A DNA stretch of 64,000 bases from Microvelia longipes (taxonomy: Eukaryota > Arthropoda > Insecta > Hemiptera > Veliidae): contig JACMZG010001914.1 in NCBI GenBank assembly GCA_018340805.1, forward strand, positions 19,260,947-19,324,946, read 5' to 3'. Below, in pieces: positions 1-9,964 of this stretch (within the stretch, counting starts at the first letter, position 1; each line of letters begins with the position of its first letter). The notes under the pieces were generated by a model. That model was not told the origin of the DNA. It worked only from the letters and a program-made list of their open reading frames with translations, and searched no databases. The position numbers and the translations under genes were made by a program.

Positions 1-720
1 AAGAAAATGTTTTAGCGGGAAAACTTTATACAGAGAAAAAGAGAGGGAAAAAGTTGTAAAAAATCTATCGGGTAAAGTTTTACTAACTGTAATATACTAA
101 GGGGGCGCGGCACTCCCTTAAAATTAAAAGCCGTAAAAAATTCACATCTTATACTCGTTTCTTATTAAAGAGAAAAATTTCATGTTTTTTACTAATTCAG
201 GTCCAATGCTACGTAACTGCTACATGGCATAATAGATTGTATATTACCCCAGTTTAAAATTACTTTGTTTGATTTCCGTTGCTATTCACCAAGTTGCTTA
301 TTTATTACTTAATCAAAAATTACATAAAATTTTAATCTGTAATTGTAATTTTAATCTGAAATCCACTGCAGGTAGTTCGTCATTCCAAGATCAGCGCATT
401 TATGGGATTTAGGTATGCCTAATCCTGTCTTGTCTCACTTTCATCAGAACTGGGGTATTCAAATATAGAGTGCCTTAAATTAACGGAGACCTAAAGCTCC
501 TAGACGCTTCGTGGCAGGACTTACATCATTTCCATGAGAGGTAGAACGATAGCCTTCTAGCACAAAGAAGATTTGTGGCTGCCTAAACTAACTTTAACTC
601 TACAATGCTCATATAGATAAGCCCATTGGTTCTCTTAATTTAATGCTGTCTAGTACTTAGGCTTCTCGAGTATATGTTAAGTGTTTAGGATTATTGTTGC
701 TTAATTGCCCTGTTTATTGT
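1..720. other. AT-rich stretch, no gene seen
   Basis: Stops occur frequently in all frames and I see no recognisable repeat family or RNA gene. A short GC-richer island (GGGGGCGCGGCACTCCC near 100) has no obvious function. Confidence 0.5.
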
Positions 721-728
721 TCATTAAA

Positions 729-797
729 CAACTTTAATGAACTCATTAAAGTACTCATTAATGAACTCATTAAAGTACTCATTAATGAACTCATTGA
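729..797. repeat. 24-bp tandem repeat, almost three units
   Basis: The unit AATGAACTCATTAAAGTACT plus CATT repeats head to tail with near-perfect identity. ATGAACTCATT and AAAGTACTCATTAATG are partly self-complementary, so the array can also pair with itself. It is a minisatellite with no coding potential. Confidence 0.85.
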
Positions 798-897
798 ATT
801 CAGGTATAAAGAATACACGAAAAAAATCCACACGTTGCGAATGTTAGGTAACCTTGTATAAAGGGTAAGAAAAGATTATAGTTTCATCTTTCATCAG

Positions 898-945
898 TTT
901 TAGTTATCGTCCACCATACAAAAGGGTATAAACTCTTACATACAT
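898..945 (+). repeat. dispersed repeat E, copy 1
   Basis: The stretch CCATACAAAAGGGTATAAAC followed by TCTTACATACAT matches a second copy at 1606-1650 (CCATACGAAAGGGTAGAATC then TCTTACATACAT). The second copy runs straight into an (AT)n tract. The parent element is not recognised. Confidence 0.5.
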
Positions 946-1084
946 TTATGATTTTTTATACAATTTAAAGAAAAATGTCAAGTTTTTTCGTAAACAAATT
1001 GTTTATTTGAGTATAATCTTTAGGTTGAAAAAATATATACATGATTTTTTTAATAAAAAATACCGTTTTCGTCACTTAGGATTG

Positions 1085-1125
1085 TCCGATTGAGCTGAAA
1101 CCGGTCGCAATCGTTTTAGAATGAC
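1085..1125 (+). repeat. dispersed GATTGAGCTGAAA motif, copy 1
   Basis: The pattern CGATTGAGCTGAAACCGGTC then GCAATCG is shared with 1379-1421 (CGATTCAGCTGAAATTGGTC then TTAATCG) and more weakly with 12886-12930. Element A contains a related ATTGAGTTGAAATTTGGCAC segment, so these may be very old element A relics. Confidence 0.4.
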
Positions 1126-1134
1126 TTCGACCAT

Positions 1135-1230
1135 ATGATGACTACTTCGAGGTTCTTCCTCTTTACAGGCCTGCTTAGCTCGGCGTGGATCAGTGGAAGC
1201 CATTTTTGTCCTATCTCTCTGGGACAGTAG
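1135..1230 (+). other. short open frame with hydrophobic N-terminus, unproven
   Basis: An ATG opens 31 codons starting MMTTSRFFLFTGLLSSAWIS, which looks like a signal peptide but is very short. CTTCCTCTTTACAG inside it would also serve as a splice acceptor. From that acceptor another frame stays open for about 40 codons (ACLARRGSVEAIF...) to a TAA near 1292. The patch 1130-1280 is more GC-balanced than its surroundings. No family is recognised; it could be an exon or chance. Confidence 0.12.
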
Positions 1231-1337
1231 GCTTACCAGGATGGAGCAAGAGGTAGAGGCCCCTCTTTTATACTATATCCCCACCCTCTAACACTACTGA
1301 ACCCAAGATATATCGTACGAGTCTTTGACCTAGACGT

Positions 1338-1376
1338 ATACATATATACAAGATATTATATATATATATATATATA
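1338..1376. repeat. (AT)n microsatellite
   Basis: A short TA dinucleotide tract lies just upstream of the 1379-1421 repeat motif. Confidence 0.85.
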
Positions 1377-1378
1377 CC

Positions 1379-1421
1379 GATGGTTCGATTCAGCTGAAAT
1401 TGGTCTTAATCGATTCAGCTA
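1379..1421 (+). repeat. dispersed GATTGAGCTGAAA motif, copy 2
   Basis: See the entry at 1085. This copy starts immediately after an (AT)n tract. Confidence 0.4.
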
Positions 1422-1605
1422 GCCGTCTACCTAAACACGAAATACCTTGTTTTAAAGCCATTTCAAGTTTCAAAAAAAATTTTTTTCATGACGTCATAAC
1501 TTTGGTTGATGAAGTCATAATGTTTTTATAAACAATAGGCCTCGTAACCTCCACAACATCTCGCGATTTGCAAAGATTCGTTTCAATTTGAGAACGCCTT
1601 CAAGA

Positions 1606-1650
1606 GTTATTGTTTGCCATACGAAAGGGTAGAATCTCTTACATACATAC
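1606..1650 (+). repeat. dispersed repeat E, copy 2
   Basis: It matches 898-945 over about 40 bases and ends at the start of the (AT)n tract at 1653. Confidence 0.5.
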
Positions 1651-1652
1651 AA

Positions 1653-1660
1653 CATATATA

Positions 1661-1728
<68 letters not shown>
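1653..1728. repeat. (AT)n microsatellite, ~76 bp
   Basis: A nearly pure AT dinucleotide run. The 88-96 residue open frames that cross it are poly-(Tyr-Ile) artefacts. Confidence 0.95.
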
Positions 1729-1730
<2 letters not shown>

Positions 1731-1749
1731 ACTGACTTTTTTCGGACAT

Positions 1750-2700
1750 ATTTTTTTGTTATCAGGAAGCCAATAGGAACCGATTTCCCTCACTCCCACC
1801 CTCAACTTCCGTCATCCGAACAACCTCATAAGCGTCATTTTCATAATAAAAATTCGCTAAAAGATAAGAAAGAATTGTAATATACAAGATATGTCACTAA
1901 CATTTTTCATCAAACCCTGTCTCAGGACCTAAAAGATACCAGAACTTAAAAATTGTTGGTTTTCTAGATGTGGTTAATGGACGTTTGTATACATGTTCTA
2001 TGTGCAATTTTGGGTTAACAGTTTAAACGGCTTAAGCGAAACTAAAAACAGACCTAATTTAGTTGTATATTTGAAGTAATCTAACGAGGCGTCTTAAAAA
2101 ACAGCCACTTTAAGTTTTTAACAAATATTTTTTAGTTGTATTTTAAAGTGCTTTGAGTCTATCTAGGCTTCAGCTACAACTATCACAGTTTCCGATAAAT
2201 TAATGATTAATTCTATTTATAAAGTTTAAAATATAAAGTAAGGAAATATAGATTCTTAGTTCCTAGCTTGTTTTCAGAACACAATATTGTATTCTAGACT
2301 CTAAACACTTAAGTTTGGCTTGCAGCTTGACCAAATGGTATTCTTCTTCATTTAAAGCAAACTAGTTGAATAAATAATCAGGGAAGTGTTAAAGAATGAA
2401 ATTTAATTTTGTATTTTGTAACGAATTTTTGCTAGAGAAATTCGCTTATAGGATAGGTGGGAATGTGAAAGTGGCTGAAAACGTAAATATAGTCGGTAAA
2501 ACAATAAATTTCTTGTTGGGGTTGTTTTCGTTGGTTTTGGAGCTCTGAATTGATTAAACTGGTTCATAGTTGGTGCTACTACTCTAACTCTAAATAATGA
2601 TAAGTAATGAAAAACCATGATAAACAATGCGGGCAGTTAGCAACAAATGTCAAATGGGTTGTCGAGTTCGATATCCTATTAGTCGTTCTCTGAGTTAAAT
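1750..2700. other. AT-rich stretch, no gene seen
   Basis: The only frame over 70 codons (2403-2627, minus) is rich in Thr, Pro and Phe with no motif. No repeat family is recognised. Confidence 0.45.
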
Positions 2701-2705
2701 AAAAT

Positions 2706-2780
2706 CGGTCCGGGCTTAGTACGAGCACTCAAAGTGACCAAAGCCAAAGTTTTCAGGTTCGAATCTTAGTATTTGTAAAT
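2706..2780 (+). repeat. tRNA-like sequence (SINE head or tRNA relic)
   Basis: GGGCTTAGTACGAGCACTC resembles a tRNA D-arm/A box. CAGGTTCGAATCTTAG is a good T-arm/B box (GGTTCGAATC), about 45 bases downstream. The acceptor stem does not close, so this is not a functional tRNA gene. It is more likely a tRNA-derived SINE head. Confidence 0.4.
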
Positions 2781-2826
2781 TCGTTATTACTATATATTAC
2801 TTCATAACTGCAACAAAATTATGGCG

Positions 2827-2890
2827 TAGGGATTTGCAAGCCGGACGAATTTCCTTTAAAATGCTTGCTTTCTTGCGCACTAATGCTCTT
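2827..2890 (-). repeat. dispersed repeat H, copy 1
   Basis: On the minus strand it reads GCAAGCATTTTAAAGGAAAT then TCGTCCGGCTTGC. Related copies lie at 3203-3245 (+), 6826-6875 (+) and 29507-29570 (-). The parent element is unknown. Confidence 0.55.
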
Positions 2891-3043
2891 ACTGAGGCTT
2901 TCAGTTTCTGCTTCATAGTCGGAATCTGCCTATTTATCAGTTGTGCAGGGGTTTTCAAAGAAAAAGCGCTAAAAAATAAGAGCACATACTATGCTTCGTA
3001 TGAGTGCCCAAAATGTCGTAAAGAATTAGTAAAAGTAAGTTAG
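2834..3043 (+). other. 69-codon open frame with one TM-like segment and CxxC
   Basis: The frame has a hydrophobic segment (FCFIVGICLFISCAGVF, about residues 25-41) and ends with YECPKCRKELVKVS. The last codons contain AAAGTAAGTTAG, which fits a splice donor. Its first 20 codons overlap repeat H, so translation of repeat DNA is the simpler explanation. No family is recognised. Confidence 0.1.
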
Positions 3044-3202
3044 TGCAAGCAAAGTTATGATATAGCGTATTGGATAAACTAGAGTATTTCCTTTAAAAAA
3101 AAAAACAAGTAAAATTGATAAAGAAAAAGAACTGTTGATTTTCAGATCGAAACGTAAACTGAAAACCTAAACCAGAATCGGATTGGTGTACACGAAAGCG
3201 AG

Positions 3203-3245
3203 CATTCCAAAAGAATTTCGCTGGGCTTACGGACCTTCTCACCAG
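3203..3245 (+). repeat. dispersed repeat H, copy 2 (diverged)
   Basis: CATTCCAAAAGAATTTCGCT then GGGCTTACGGACC aligns with the H core. Confidence 0.4.
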
Positions 3246-3249
3246 CATG

Positions 3250-4020
3250 ATTCTTTTTTATACTTATCGATTTTACTCAAGCAATCTTTAAAAAAAAACT
3301 TTTTTTACTTTACAAAAAAATTTCTTTTAACTTCAAAAAATCTTTGACTATAAAAGAGGTCAGACAGGGAAGCAACATAAAATCCAAATCAAAGTCTTTT
3401 TTTAGAATTTTTAATTAAACTGCTTTAATTAATTTTTTAAACAAGGCTTGAAGTAATAGCAGTTAAATAGAGAGGAATTCAGAAATTCAGAGAAAATGAT
3501 ATATGTCTATTTTGATGTAAGCAGGCTCACAGAATCCTGTTTTATTATTGCGTTTCTAAATTATTTATTATAAACTTAACTTCCTTATTATAACCTTATT
3601 ATAAACTTAACAGTACTTATTTATTAGTAATCTAATTACTTAAATTATTTAATTGAGTTCTAAATAAACTCAATTTCTCTTTGAAAGACATACAAGATTA
3701 TAGAGTGAGTCTGTAGTAAAATGCGACCGTAAAATCCCGAGTTTGCGATCAAAGCTGAGCCAGATAAATTGATTTATGATTAGAGACAAAAAAGTCTATT
3801 TATAAGTTATAGACTTAAAGTATTTCATATTATAAGTACGTCCTTAACTTCTTAGAACGTGCTGAGCAAGCCTGAAGTCATAATAGTTTTTGTATCAACA
3901 AAAATCAATTGTTTGAATTCAAGCGCAACGTTTCCGAAGAAATGCTAACTTAAGTTTAAGTAATCATGGCATTCTTTAAACAAGCAAATAATACCGCGAT
4001 TCTCTTCTCATTCATTCTCT
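3250..4020. other. AT-rich stretch, no gene seen
   Basis: It holds A and T homopolymer runs (3280-3350) and a small tandem TTATTATAAACTTAAC repeat near 3565-3615. There is no open frame of interest. Confidence 0.5.
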
Positions 4021-4030
4021 TCTCTCTTCT

Positions 4031-4078
4031 TATGACATATCATATCTCCACGATGACGTGGAGATATGATGTGTCATA
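4031..4078. repeat. hairpin: 22-bp stem, 4-nt loop
   Basis: Arms 4031-4052 and 4057-4078 pair with 21 Watson-Crick pairs and one G-U; the loop is ATGA. Flanking CTCTTCT and AAGAGT extend the stem imperfectly. It sits directly before an element A fragment. It could be a foldback element, a precursor-like RNA hairpin, or a relic of inverted duplication. Confidence 0.9.
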
Positions 4079-4087
4079 AAGAGTAAA

Positions 4088-4215
4088 ATAAAGCTTTCTG
4101 TCTGTATGTTTGTGTGTCTATTATCATCGTAGCTTTTAGCATATTTATGCTAAACTGGCCAAACTTAGGGCAAAATAAATCTTAAGGTCTAGTTGTGCTA
4201 TCCGGGGAATAGTTT
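4088..4215 (+). repeat. element A fragment, TG-rich section
   Basis: It matches the element A segment TCTGTCTGTATG - TATCATCGTAGCTT - TTTATGCTA - GTTGTGCTATCCGG. It abuts an oppositely oriented element A piece at 4217, giving a head-to-head arrangement. Confidence 0.8.
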
Positions 4216-4216
4216 T

Positions 4217-4733
4217 TACAACCTCACAACATCGGATTTGCTACGCTCATTCTCACTACTTCGCAAATACTCGCTTCGCTCGTCCTCAGACATTAAACAC
4301 ATTAGTTTTATTGCCAGCGGTCATCTTTCCACGCTCTTACCTCGCTTAATGCTGTTTAACTTTTATGATCTAACTAAAGCCGTAGATGTACTTGAATTAA
4401 AATGATACTTGGTGTTCTTATTAATTACATAAATCTATAAAATTGCATCAAATTTCAACTCACTTGATTTTTTTCAATTTTTAATAGACGTATACAAGTC
4501 ATTTGATAATAATTCGGCTAATGCTGAATTTGAAATAAATCTTAGCACATATGTTTGACTTATGTATAGCATGCGTCGCAGATCTCAACCCAGAATTTTC
4601 GAAATTTTTAATGATTTATTATTACGGGTTAGTGACGCCATAAAAATTGATTTCCAAATAGCACATATCAGACCTAAAGATTGTTTTTTGTGCTAAGTTT
4701 TGACTCTTAAACATAAATACACTGGGCTTACAT
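4217..4733 (-). repeat. element A, minus-strand copy
   Basis: Read in reverse it contains the mirror motif (ACTCGCTTCGCTCGTCCTCA at 4269), the 5S-like block (TGCTGTTTAACTTTTATGAT near 4350), the GCACATATG section and TACACTGGG. The 70-codon open frame at 4193-4405 is a shadow of this repeat. Confidence 0.85.
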
Positions 4734-4734
4734 T

Positions 4735-5260
4735 GAAAACTATGTATTTATTTTTTCAGTGACGTCACCGACGGACTATATCCTAACATAAAAAAATAAT
4801 TGCATTCATGATTGAATCACCTTATTAACTCCATATGGTTGTTCTACTTACCACCTGTAACTGAATTCATCCATTCTCAACGTGTATAACTTTTGTCTAT
4901 TAGCTTTTTTTATGAATGACGTCACACGTCATTTATTAAAAAGTCTGGTTAACCTCCGAATGCGTTTGGTTTGTTTACGTCGAATGTAATCACCTTATAT
5001 TTGAATATTATCTTGGGTAAATTTTTGAAAAAATATGAGGGTAGAATAGACTTAATTCCTAACTGTAGTGACCTAACTCAAGTGACCCTTATACTTGACC
5101 TTTGATCTTGTCTTTGAATATCTCGCCATAGGGGTTTTATAAAAAATATTGAATAATTGACGCAAAATATTCTCCTCTAAAAACATTCCTTCCTTTTTCC
5201 GCCTGTGTTTTTATTATAAAAGCTTTACCTTCAGCCTAACTAGAAATAAATAATAACTTG
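4735..5260. other. AT-rich stretch with two TGACGTCA palindromes
   Basis: Perfect CRE-type octamers lie at 4760-4767 and 4917-4924. Three TGACC(T) half-sites lie in tandem at about 5068-5105. No gene is seen. Confidence 0.45.
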
Positions 5261-5261
5261 T

Positions 5262-5417
5262 TAGCAGAAATTTCCTCCGCAAGAGAGCGTCGTGTTACCT
5301 TGGGGTCACTCCCTGGAGGGCCATGAATGAACCCACTTTCCCAAGGAAAATTTTTCAGCTCTAGTAAGGTCAAGTAAAAATATTTCCACCCTGGGACTAC
5401 GTTGTTAATATTTAGAC
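5262..5417 (-). other. GC-richer patch with open minus-strand frame
   Basis: The minus strand is open for about 60 codons (… LELKNFPWESGFIHGPPGSD …) with no ATG. CCCAAGGTAACA would fit a splice donor after GSDPK. No family is recognised. It could be an exon or a relic of an unknown element; repeat origin is not excluded. Confidence 0.12.
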
Positions 5418-5419
5418 CA

Positions 5420-5990
5420 CTTATTTTTTACAACAGCGTTTTTAATATATTTTTAGGAAAAAAATGTGCATTTTCATGTGATATTTATATTTTTGCTCAG
5501 AAAATCTGTATAATGTTACTTTTTAGTGATTTTTCGAAATTACTAGTTTTACATTATGGAATTATTATTTGATTTATTTATGTATTCTGGTTATAAAAAA
5601 GACCTATGATTACAAGCTTACTGTGGTTTTAAGGTTTCTGTGGTTGCATAGTTCTTAGTGTTTGTTTCATATATAGTATTAGGCTATTTGGTTCTTCCAC
5701 CCAAATATTTTTGGAACATTCGTATTTTTAATCAAGTATTTTATTGGCAAAAGTGAATAAAATTTGTTTTGAGCCAAATTATATTTAATAGTTTTGGGTG
5801 GTTATGCCTTACATATTTTAAAAAAATGTATTTTCTCGAGATTTTTTTTAAGAAGTAAAATAAAAAATACGTTTTTATTTTATTTATATTACCATATGTA
5901 TAAAAATATTTCATTTAAATAAATAAAGACAAGATATAAAATTAAATTGCTTTGTACTTTAGTGAATTTCCAATGAAAAAATAAGTTCGA
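5420..5990. other. AT-rich stretch, no gene seen
   Basis: No open frame or repeat is recognised here. It is rich in T and ATTTT runs. Confidence 0.5.
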
Positions 5991-5994
5991 GGTT

Positions 5995-6060
5995 GGGGTA
6001 ATGGAGGCGGGGGAGGAGGTCACACGGCGTCAGCTGCCCAGCGCCCTCACCGAAAAAGCG
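5995..6060. other. GC-rich patch
   Basis: GGAGGCGGGGGAGGAGGTC then CACACGGCGTCAGCTGCCCA and CGCCCTCACCG form an abrupt island of about 65% GC. It immediately precedes the 30-bp tandem array and may belong to the same element. No coding or RNA identity is recognised. Confidence 0.4.
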
Positions 6061-6069
6061 GCAAATATC

Positions 6070-6190
6070 GAAGGCCTCTTATTGTTGCGAATTTCCTTCA
6101 AAGGTCTCTTGTTGTAGTGAATTTTCCTTCAAAGGTCTCTTGTTGTAGTGAATTTCCTTCACAGGCCTATTGTTGTAGTGAATTTCATTT
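6070..6190. repeat. 30/31-bp tandem repeat, four units
   Basis: Units begin at the GGYCTC-like motif at 6073, 6103, 6134 and 6164. The unit is AAGGTCTCTTGTTGTAGTGA plus ATTTCCTTCA, with mild divergence. AAGGCCT...GAATTT motifs at 51333 and 53067 are similar, suggesting a dispersed parent. Confidence 0.85.
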
Positions 6191-6194
6191 AAAA

Positions 6195-6820
6195 AATCGC
6201 TAATGTCAGACCTGGGAGTGTGACTAAAATAAGTTCTTTATTTTTTTTTGTGAGTTCTGAATCGAATTAAATTGGGCCGGCATTGATCTGTCCTCAATTA
6301 AAAAGTCGGGGCCCCGGAACAACTGAAGATCGATGAGACACCACTAATTCATTAAAAGAACATTTTTTCTATTTTCTAATTGAGAATCTAATAATGCTTT
6401 ATGGAACCAAAAAACACAAGACAACCTGGTGAAATAACCAGAACCCCCCTCCCCGGTCAAATTGGCAAAAAGTTAACTAAAAAGATTATTGGTGTATTAT
6501 GAGTTTATTTTATAGTGCAGTTTCTATCTTTAGTTATTTTAACTTCATTTTAACGCATTCCTTCTTGCTCAGTGGTGAATTATATTGACTTTAAAGCATT
6601 CTATAAGTTGCTGATTCAATACCAAGTCGCACTGCTTATTTTTTCTTTCGAAAATTAATATTTTAAATTATTTTAAAATATAAATGTTACGGGTCCTCTA
6701 AGAAACCAAATAATTCTAGCTCGGAGTTGCGAGTTATTATGGTATTGCTCAAGTAAGTAGTAATTTTTGTTTAAGCTGGAAACTTAAGCAAAAATTATTG
6801 TTAAGCATTATTGTTAAGCA
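6195..6820. other. AT-rich stretch, no gene seen
   Basis: A moderate-GC segment near 6270-6330 has no open frame longer than a few codons. AAATTATTGTTAAGC is locally duplicated near 6790-6820. Confidence 0.45.
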
Positions 6821-6825
6821 CGGAA

Positions 6826-6875
6826 GCACGCATTTTAAAGAATATTCGTCCGGAATGTGGACCTCTGCATCAGAA
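6826..6875 (+). repeat. dispersed repeat H, copy 3
   Basis: GCACGCATTTTAAAGAATAT then TCGTCCGGAATGTGGACC matches the H core seen at 2827 and 29507. Confidence 0.5.
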
Positions 6876-7090
6876 TTTTTAAGTAAATGTTTTGGCACTC
6901 TTATGTATTAGCTCTTATGTAGGTGATGAAGTTGCTGTTGTAGGACATTAATGGGTGAAATATGACGGAATCACCCTTATATCCCGTAATAATTCATGGT
7001 AACAAAAAATATGGTATCATTTTGTTAAAAAATAATATAGTTTATTTTATACTATTAATTTAATGATGTTTATTTCTTTTAATAATTAGA

Positions 7091-7155
7091 ATAAAATGGC
7101 TTGTAGTTCTATATCTACAAAATTATTGTAGATGTAGAAGTATAAGCCATTTTAT
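7091..7155. repeat. hairpin: 30-nt arms, 5-nt loop
   Basis: Arms 7091-7120 and 7126-7155 pair with 27 Watson-Crick pairs, two G-U and one mismatch; the loop is AATTA. The ends are ATAAAATGGCTT / AAGCCATTTTAT. The shape and size are precursor-miRNA-like, but a tiny foldback element is as likely. Confidence 0.9.
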
Positions 7156-7199
7156 AAGTTCTATAAGTAGTGAAACCAAAGAGTTTTTGTTGATGTTTA

Positions 7200-8070
7200 T
7201 TTTTACTTTTTCTCATTTATACCCTAGGTATAATGGAAAAGTATAGAGTTTGCAAAAAATCCGAAACCGGGATGTCACCGGAAGTATCCGTTCCAGGTGT
7301 TTTTAGGATCTCCTGAGTAGTTCTTATAAAGTTGTCTTTATTTGTGTGTGTCTGTTATTATAGTCGCTCCCAGTTTATTTATAGTAGAGAGTTAAAACAT
7401 TGAACAAAAATCAGTCTATTGGTGTAGTTGCGCTATTTGGAAAATGATTTTTCTTATGACGTCAATAACCCGCAATAATGAATTTAGTTTTATTTATTTA
7501 TTTACATCCTTGAGGTTATTTTATTACGAAGTTTCTCAATTGTCAAAATGAATCAGCATAAGTTTTAAAAAATTATAAAACGCGGAATAATGATCCAATC
7601 AGATTAAAATTTGGCATGCATGTAGCCATGTATAAGACTAACATATGTGCTAAGTTTCATTTCATTATCAGCTTTTAATGAGAAAATGCTGATTATTTTA
7701 ATTAAGAAAATATTAAAAAATTAATTAAAAATTATTTGGATTAAAAAATAATCCAAATATGTCGAAATTCGGTACAAGAAAATTTGGTATACCCATATGT
7801 ATTAGATAAGTACATTAAGGTTCGTTTAAATACGATAACTATATCCATGATTATTGTTATACGATAAAAGTCAAGCAGCATCAAGCATAGACAGTGCTAT
7901 GGGTGACTGCTGAGAATGAAATGGATGTATTTACTATCTGAGGACGAGCGAAGCGAGTCCAAAGACGTGTTGTAGTATATATTTGGCAAATTGTATATTG
8001 AGGATGAGCGTAGCGAATCCGATATGACGAGGAAAAGTTCTGAGGTACCCTGTACCCGAGTTTTTAATTA
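7200..8070 (+). repeat. element A, near full-length copy
   Basis: In order: the 5' hairpin end (TTCTCATTTATACCCTAGGTATA), AAATCCGAAACCGGGATGTC, AAGTTGTCTTTATTTGTGTG, a TATTATAG-TCGCTCCCAG-TTTATTTAT block, TGACGTCA at 7457, and GGCATGCATGTAGCCATGTA near 7611. Then come the 5S-like block (AAAAGTCAAGCAGCATCAAG near 7870, GGGTGACTGC at about 7900), the mirror motif GAGGACGAGCGAAGCGAGTC at 7940, a second variant GAGGATGAGCGTAGCGAATC at 8000, and the GGTACCCTGTACC end hairpin followed by T-rich DNA. The 5S-derived part suggests Pol III promoter ancestry. There is no coding capacity. Confidence 0.9.
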
Positions 8071-8950
8071 AATAAAAAATAATTATTGAATATTTTAAAC
8101 ATTAATTTATCCTGCTCAAATATTAATGGCTGCTTCAATAGTTTTAATTTATTTTAAAAATTTTAAATTTTTGATAACTTAAAGAGGGAAATATCACTAA
8201 AATATTATATTTATATTACCATGTTATCATACATAACATAATATAATAAGGTTTATACATATAATTTTCGACACAATTTGTTGTATTACCCTTTAAAAAT
8301 AAATTGCCTAATTTGTTTCATTATGGAGATTATCATAAAACCAGACTATCTAAAAAAAAAATTCGTCTAAATTATTTGGTTATAAAATTCGTCACAAAAG
8401 TATCAAATTATAAGCGAACCAAAAAAAAAAAAAAAATCATTTTTTTTATTGAAAAGAATCGTAGTAGACAATACCTTTGGGTACAATAAGGTAATTTCAT
8501 AGGTAGGGAGTATTTTTATACTTTTCTCCCTAATAATACAGTAGGGACAAATAAAAATCTTATCCCCCAGATGGGGCAAAAATAAGAGAAATTTCTTGCC
8601 AAAAACCCAGTTGGATTCAAAATGGCCGAAAAAATCTAAGCTTTGATTCATTGCTTCTTATTTTTCTTAGCTTTTTTTCAAAAGAGTATATTTTATTACA
8701 AGGATAGTTTTTCCTATTCTTTCAGAAAAGAAGATTTAAAAGGGTTCTGATAAATAAAATATTTTGTTACCTTAAATAAATTAATAAATAATATCACGAA
8801 TTTTATAAATTTAATGTGAGATAATCTTCTTTATAATAATAAAACATACAGAGGAACATAACACGTAAGTAATTGAAAACTTACCCTGTTTTATAAAAGT
8901 AAACTACCTGTTTTTTTTTTTTTAAATTTAGCTAACCGCTTTGCTCAATT
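8071..8950. other. AT-rich stretch with homopolymers
   Basis: It includes an A15 run near 8421 and T runs; the two 60-80 codon frames here are lysine/phenylalanine low complexity. CCAAAAACCCAG-TTGGATTCAAAATGGCCG near 8600 is GC-balanced but unidentified. Confidence 0.5.
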
Positions 8951-8954
8951 TTTA

Positions 8955-9272
8955 TTGTTAGTATGTTCTTACTTTTCCTCATTTGGTACCGCAGGTAATA
9001 GAAAAAGTATTGTGTTCACAAAAAATACGAGTTGTCACCGGCATCATCCTTACAAAATTGAATTATTGTACAAAGATTTTTGTTGTATCATAAAAGTTAA
9101 GCAGCATCGAGCGTCAGTGCATGGATGAAACGGAGATGAACTCTGGGAATGAAACGGATGTATTTACTATCTGAGGACGAGCGAAGCGAGTCGGAAGCAA
9201 GGATTATATGCCTAGCATATTCGATTTAATCGAATATACTAGGAATAGTTCCGAGGTGGGGTACGGGGTGTA
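8955..9272 (+). repeat. element A, internally deleted copy
   Basis: The 5' end (TTTTCCTCATTTGGTACCGC) joins directly to the 5S-like block (AAAAGTTAAGCAGCATCGAG at about 9087) and the mirror motif (GAGGACGAGCGAAGCGAGTC at 9172), so the middle is missing. Near the end lies a private palindrome at 9211-9243 (CCTAGCATATTCGATT / AATCGAATATACTAGG). It terminates in GGTGGGGTACGGGGTG. Confidence 0.85.
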
Positions 9273-9274
9273 TT

Positions 9275-9960
9275 TGATTTTTTAAAATATTTATTTGTAA
9301 GTTTTAAGTTAAATTTAGAATTTTTATTTTAGCCGTAGTTCTTTGCTATAAGTAAAGTATAGTTTTTAAGTTTCTAATCGGTTGATATATATGCTTTTCT
9401 TCTGGTTAAGAAGATTTGGACAAACTATAGTTTATTTGTAAAAATAAAGCTTCTTTGACCACATAGGGCTTAGAAAAAAACAAAATTGGGGACAGGTTTT
9501 TCCTCAATAACATAAAGAATATATTGCTTTAGATTGGGAAACGGCTTTGGGAAATTCGAACGTTGAGAAAAACTGTGGAAAATTGTTGCTTTTCTTTACT
9601 AAGCATTGAAAGGAATGCTTTGCAGTCGTAATTTAAAGTCACTGACTTTCTTTTACTTTCCCTCTTTTTTTGGATAGAAATTTATTTTTAGCTTTTTTTG
9701 TTAAGAATAAATGAAAGCTATTTAATAGAAAAAACGATTTTTTTAAAAACTTTTTGTTGAAAATTACAATGAGGAAACTGAGTTTTATGCCATCATGTCA
9801 TTTACACGTTACATATTATTTTTCATAGATATTGTTATATGTATAGCTTGTTATTGGTATGCTTGTTTTTATTTCGGTTCTTTTATCATTTGATACTACC
9901 GAGTTTTATCAACTGGCTGTATATTTGTTTTTAATTATATAGATTATTAAAGAATTTTTA
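9275..9960. other. AT-rich stretch, no gene seen
   Basis: No open frame or known family is seen here. Confidence 0.45.
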
Positions 9961-9964
9961 TTCG

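Noticed and set aside
1515..1880. Open frames of 88-96 codons over the (AT)n tract
   Set aside because: They are Tyr-Ile repeats generated by the dinucleotide run. The same applies at 13122, 17948-18216, 30737, 39351, 40382, 45811-46051 and 53200.
9211..9243. A protein-binding operator at the perfect palindrome
   Set aside because: It is found once, inside a decayed repeat. A local inverted duplication is enough to explain it.
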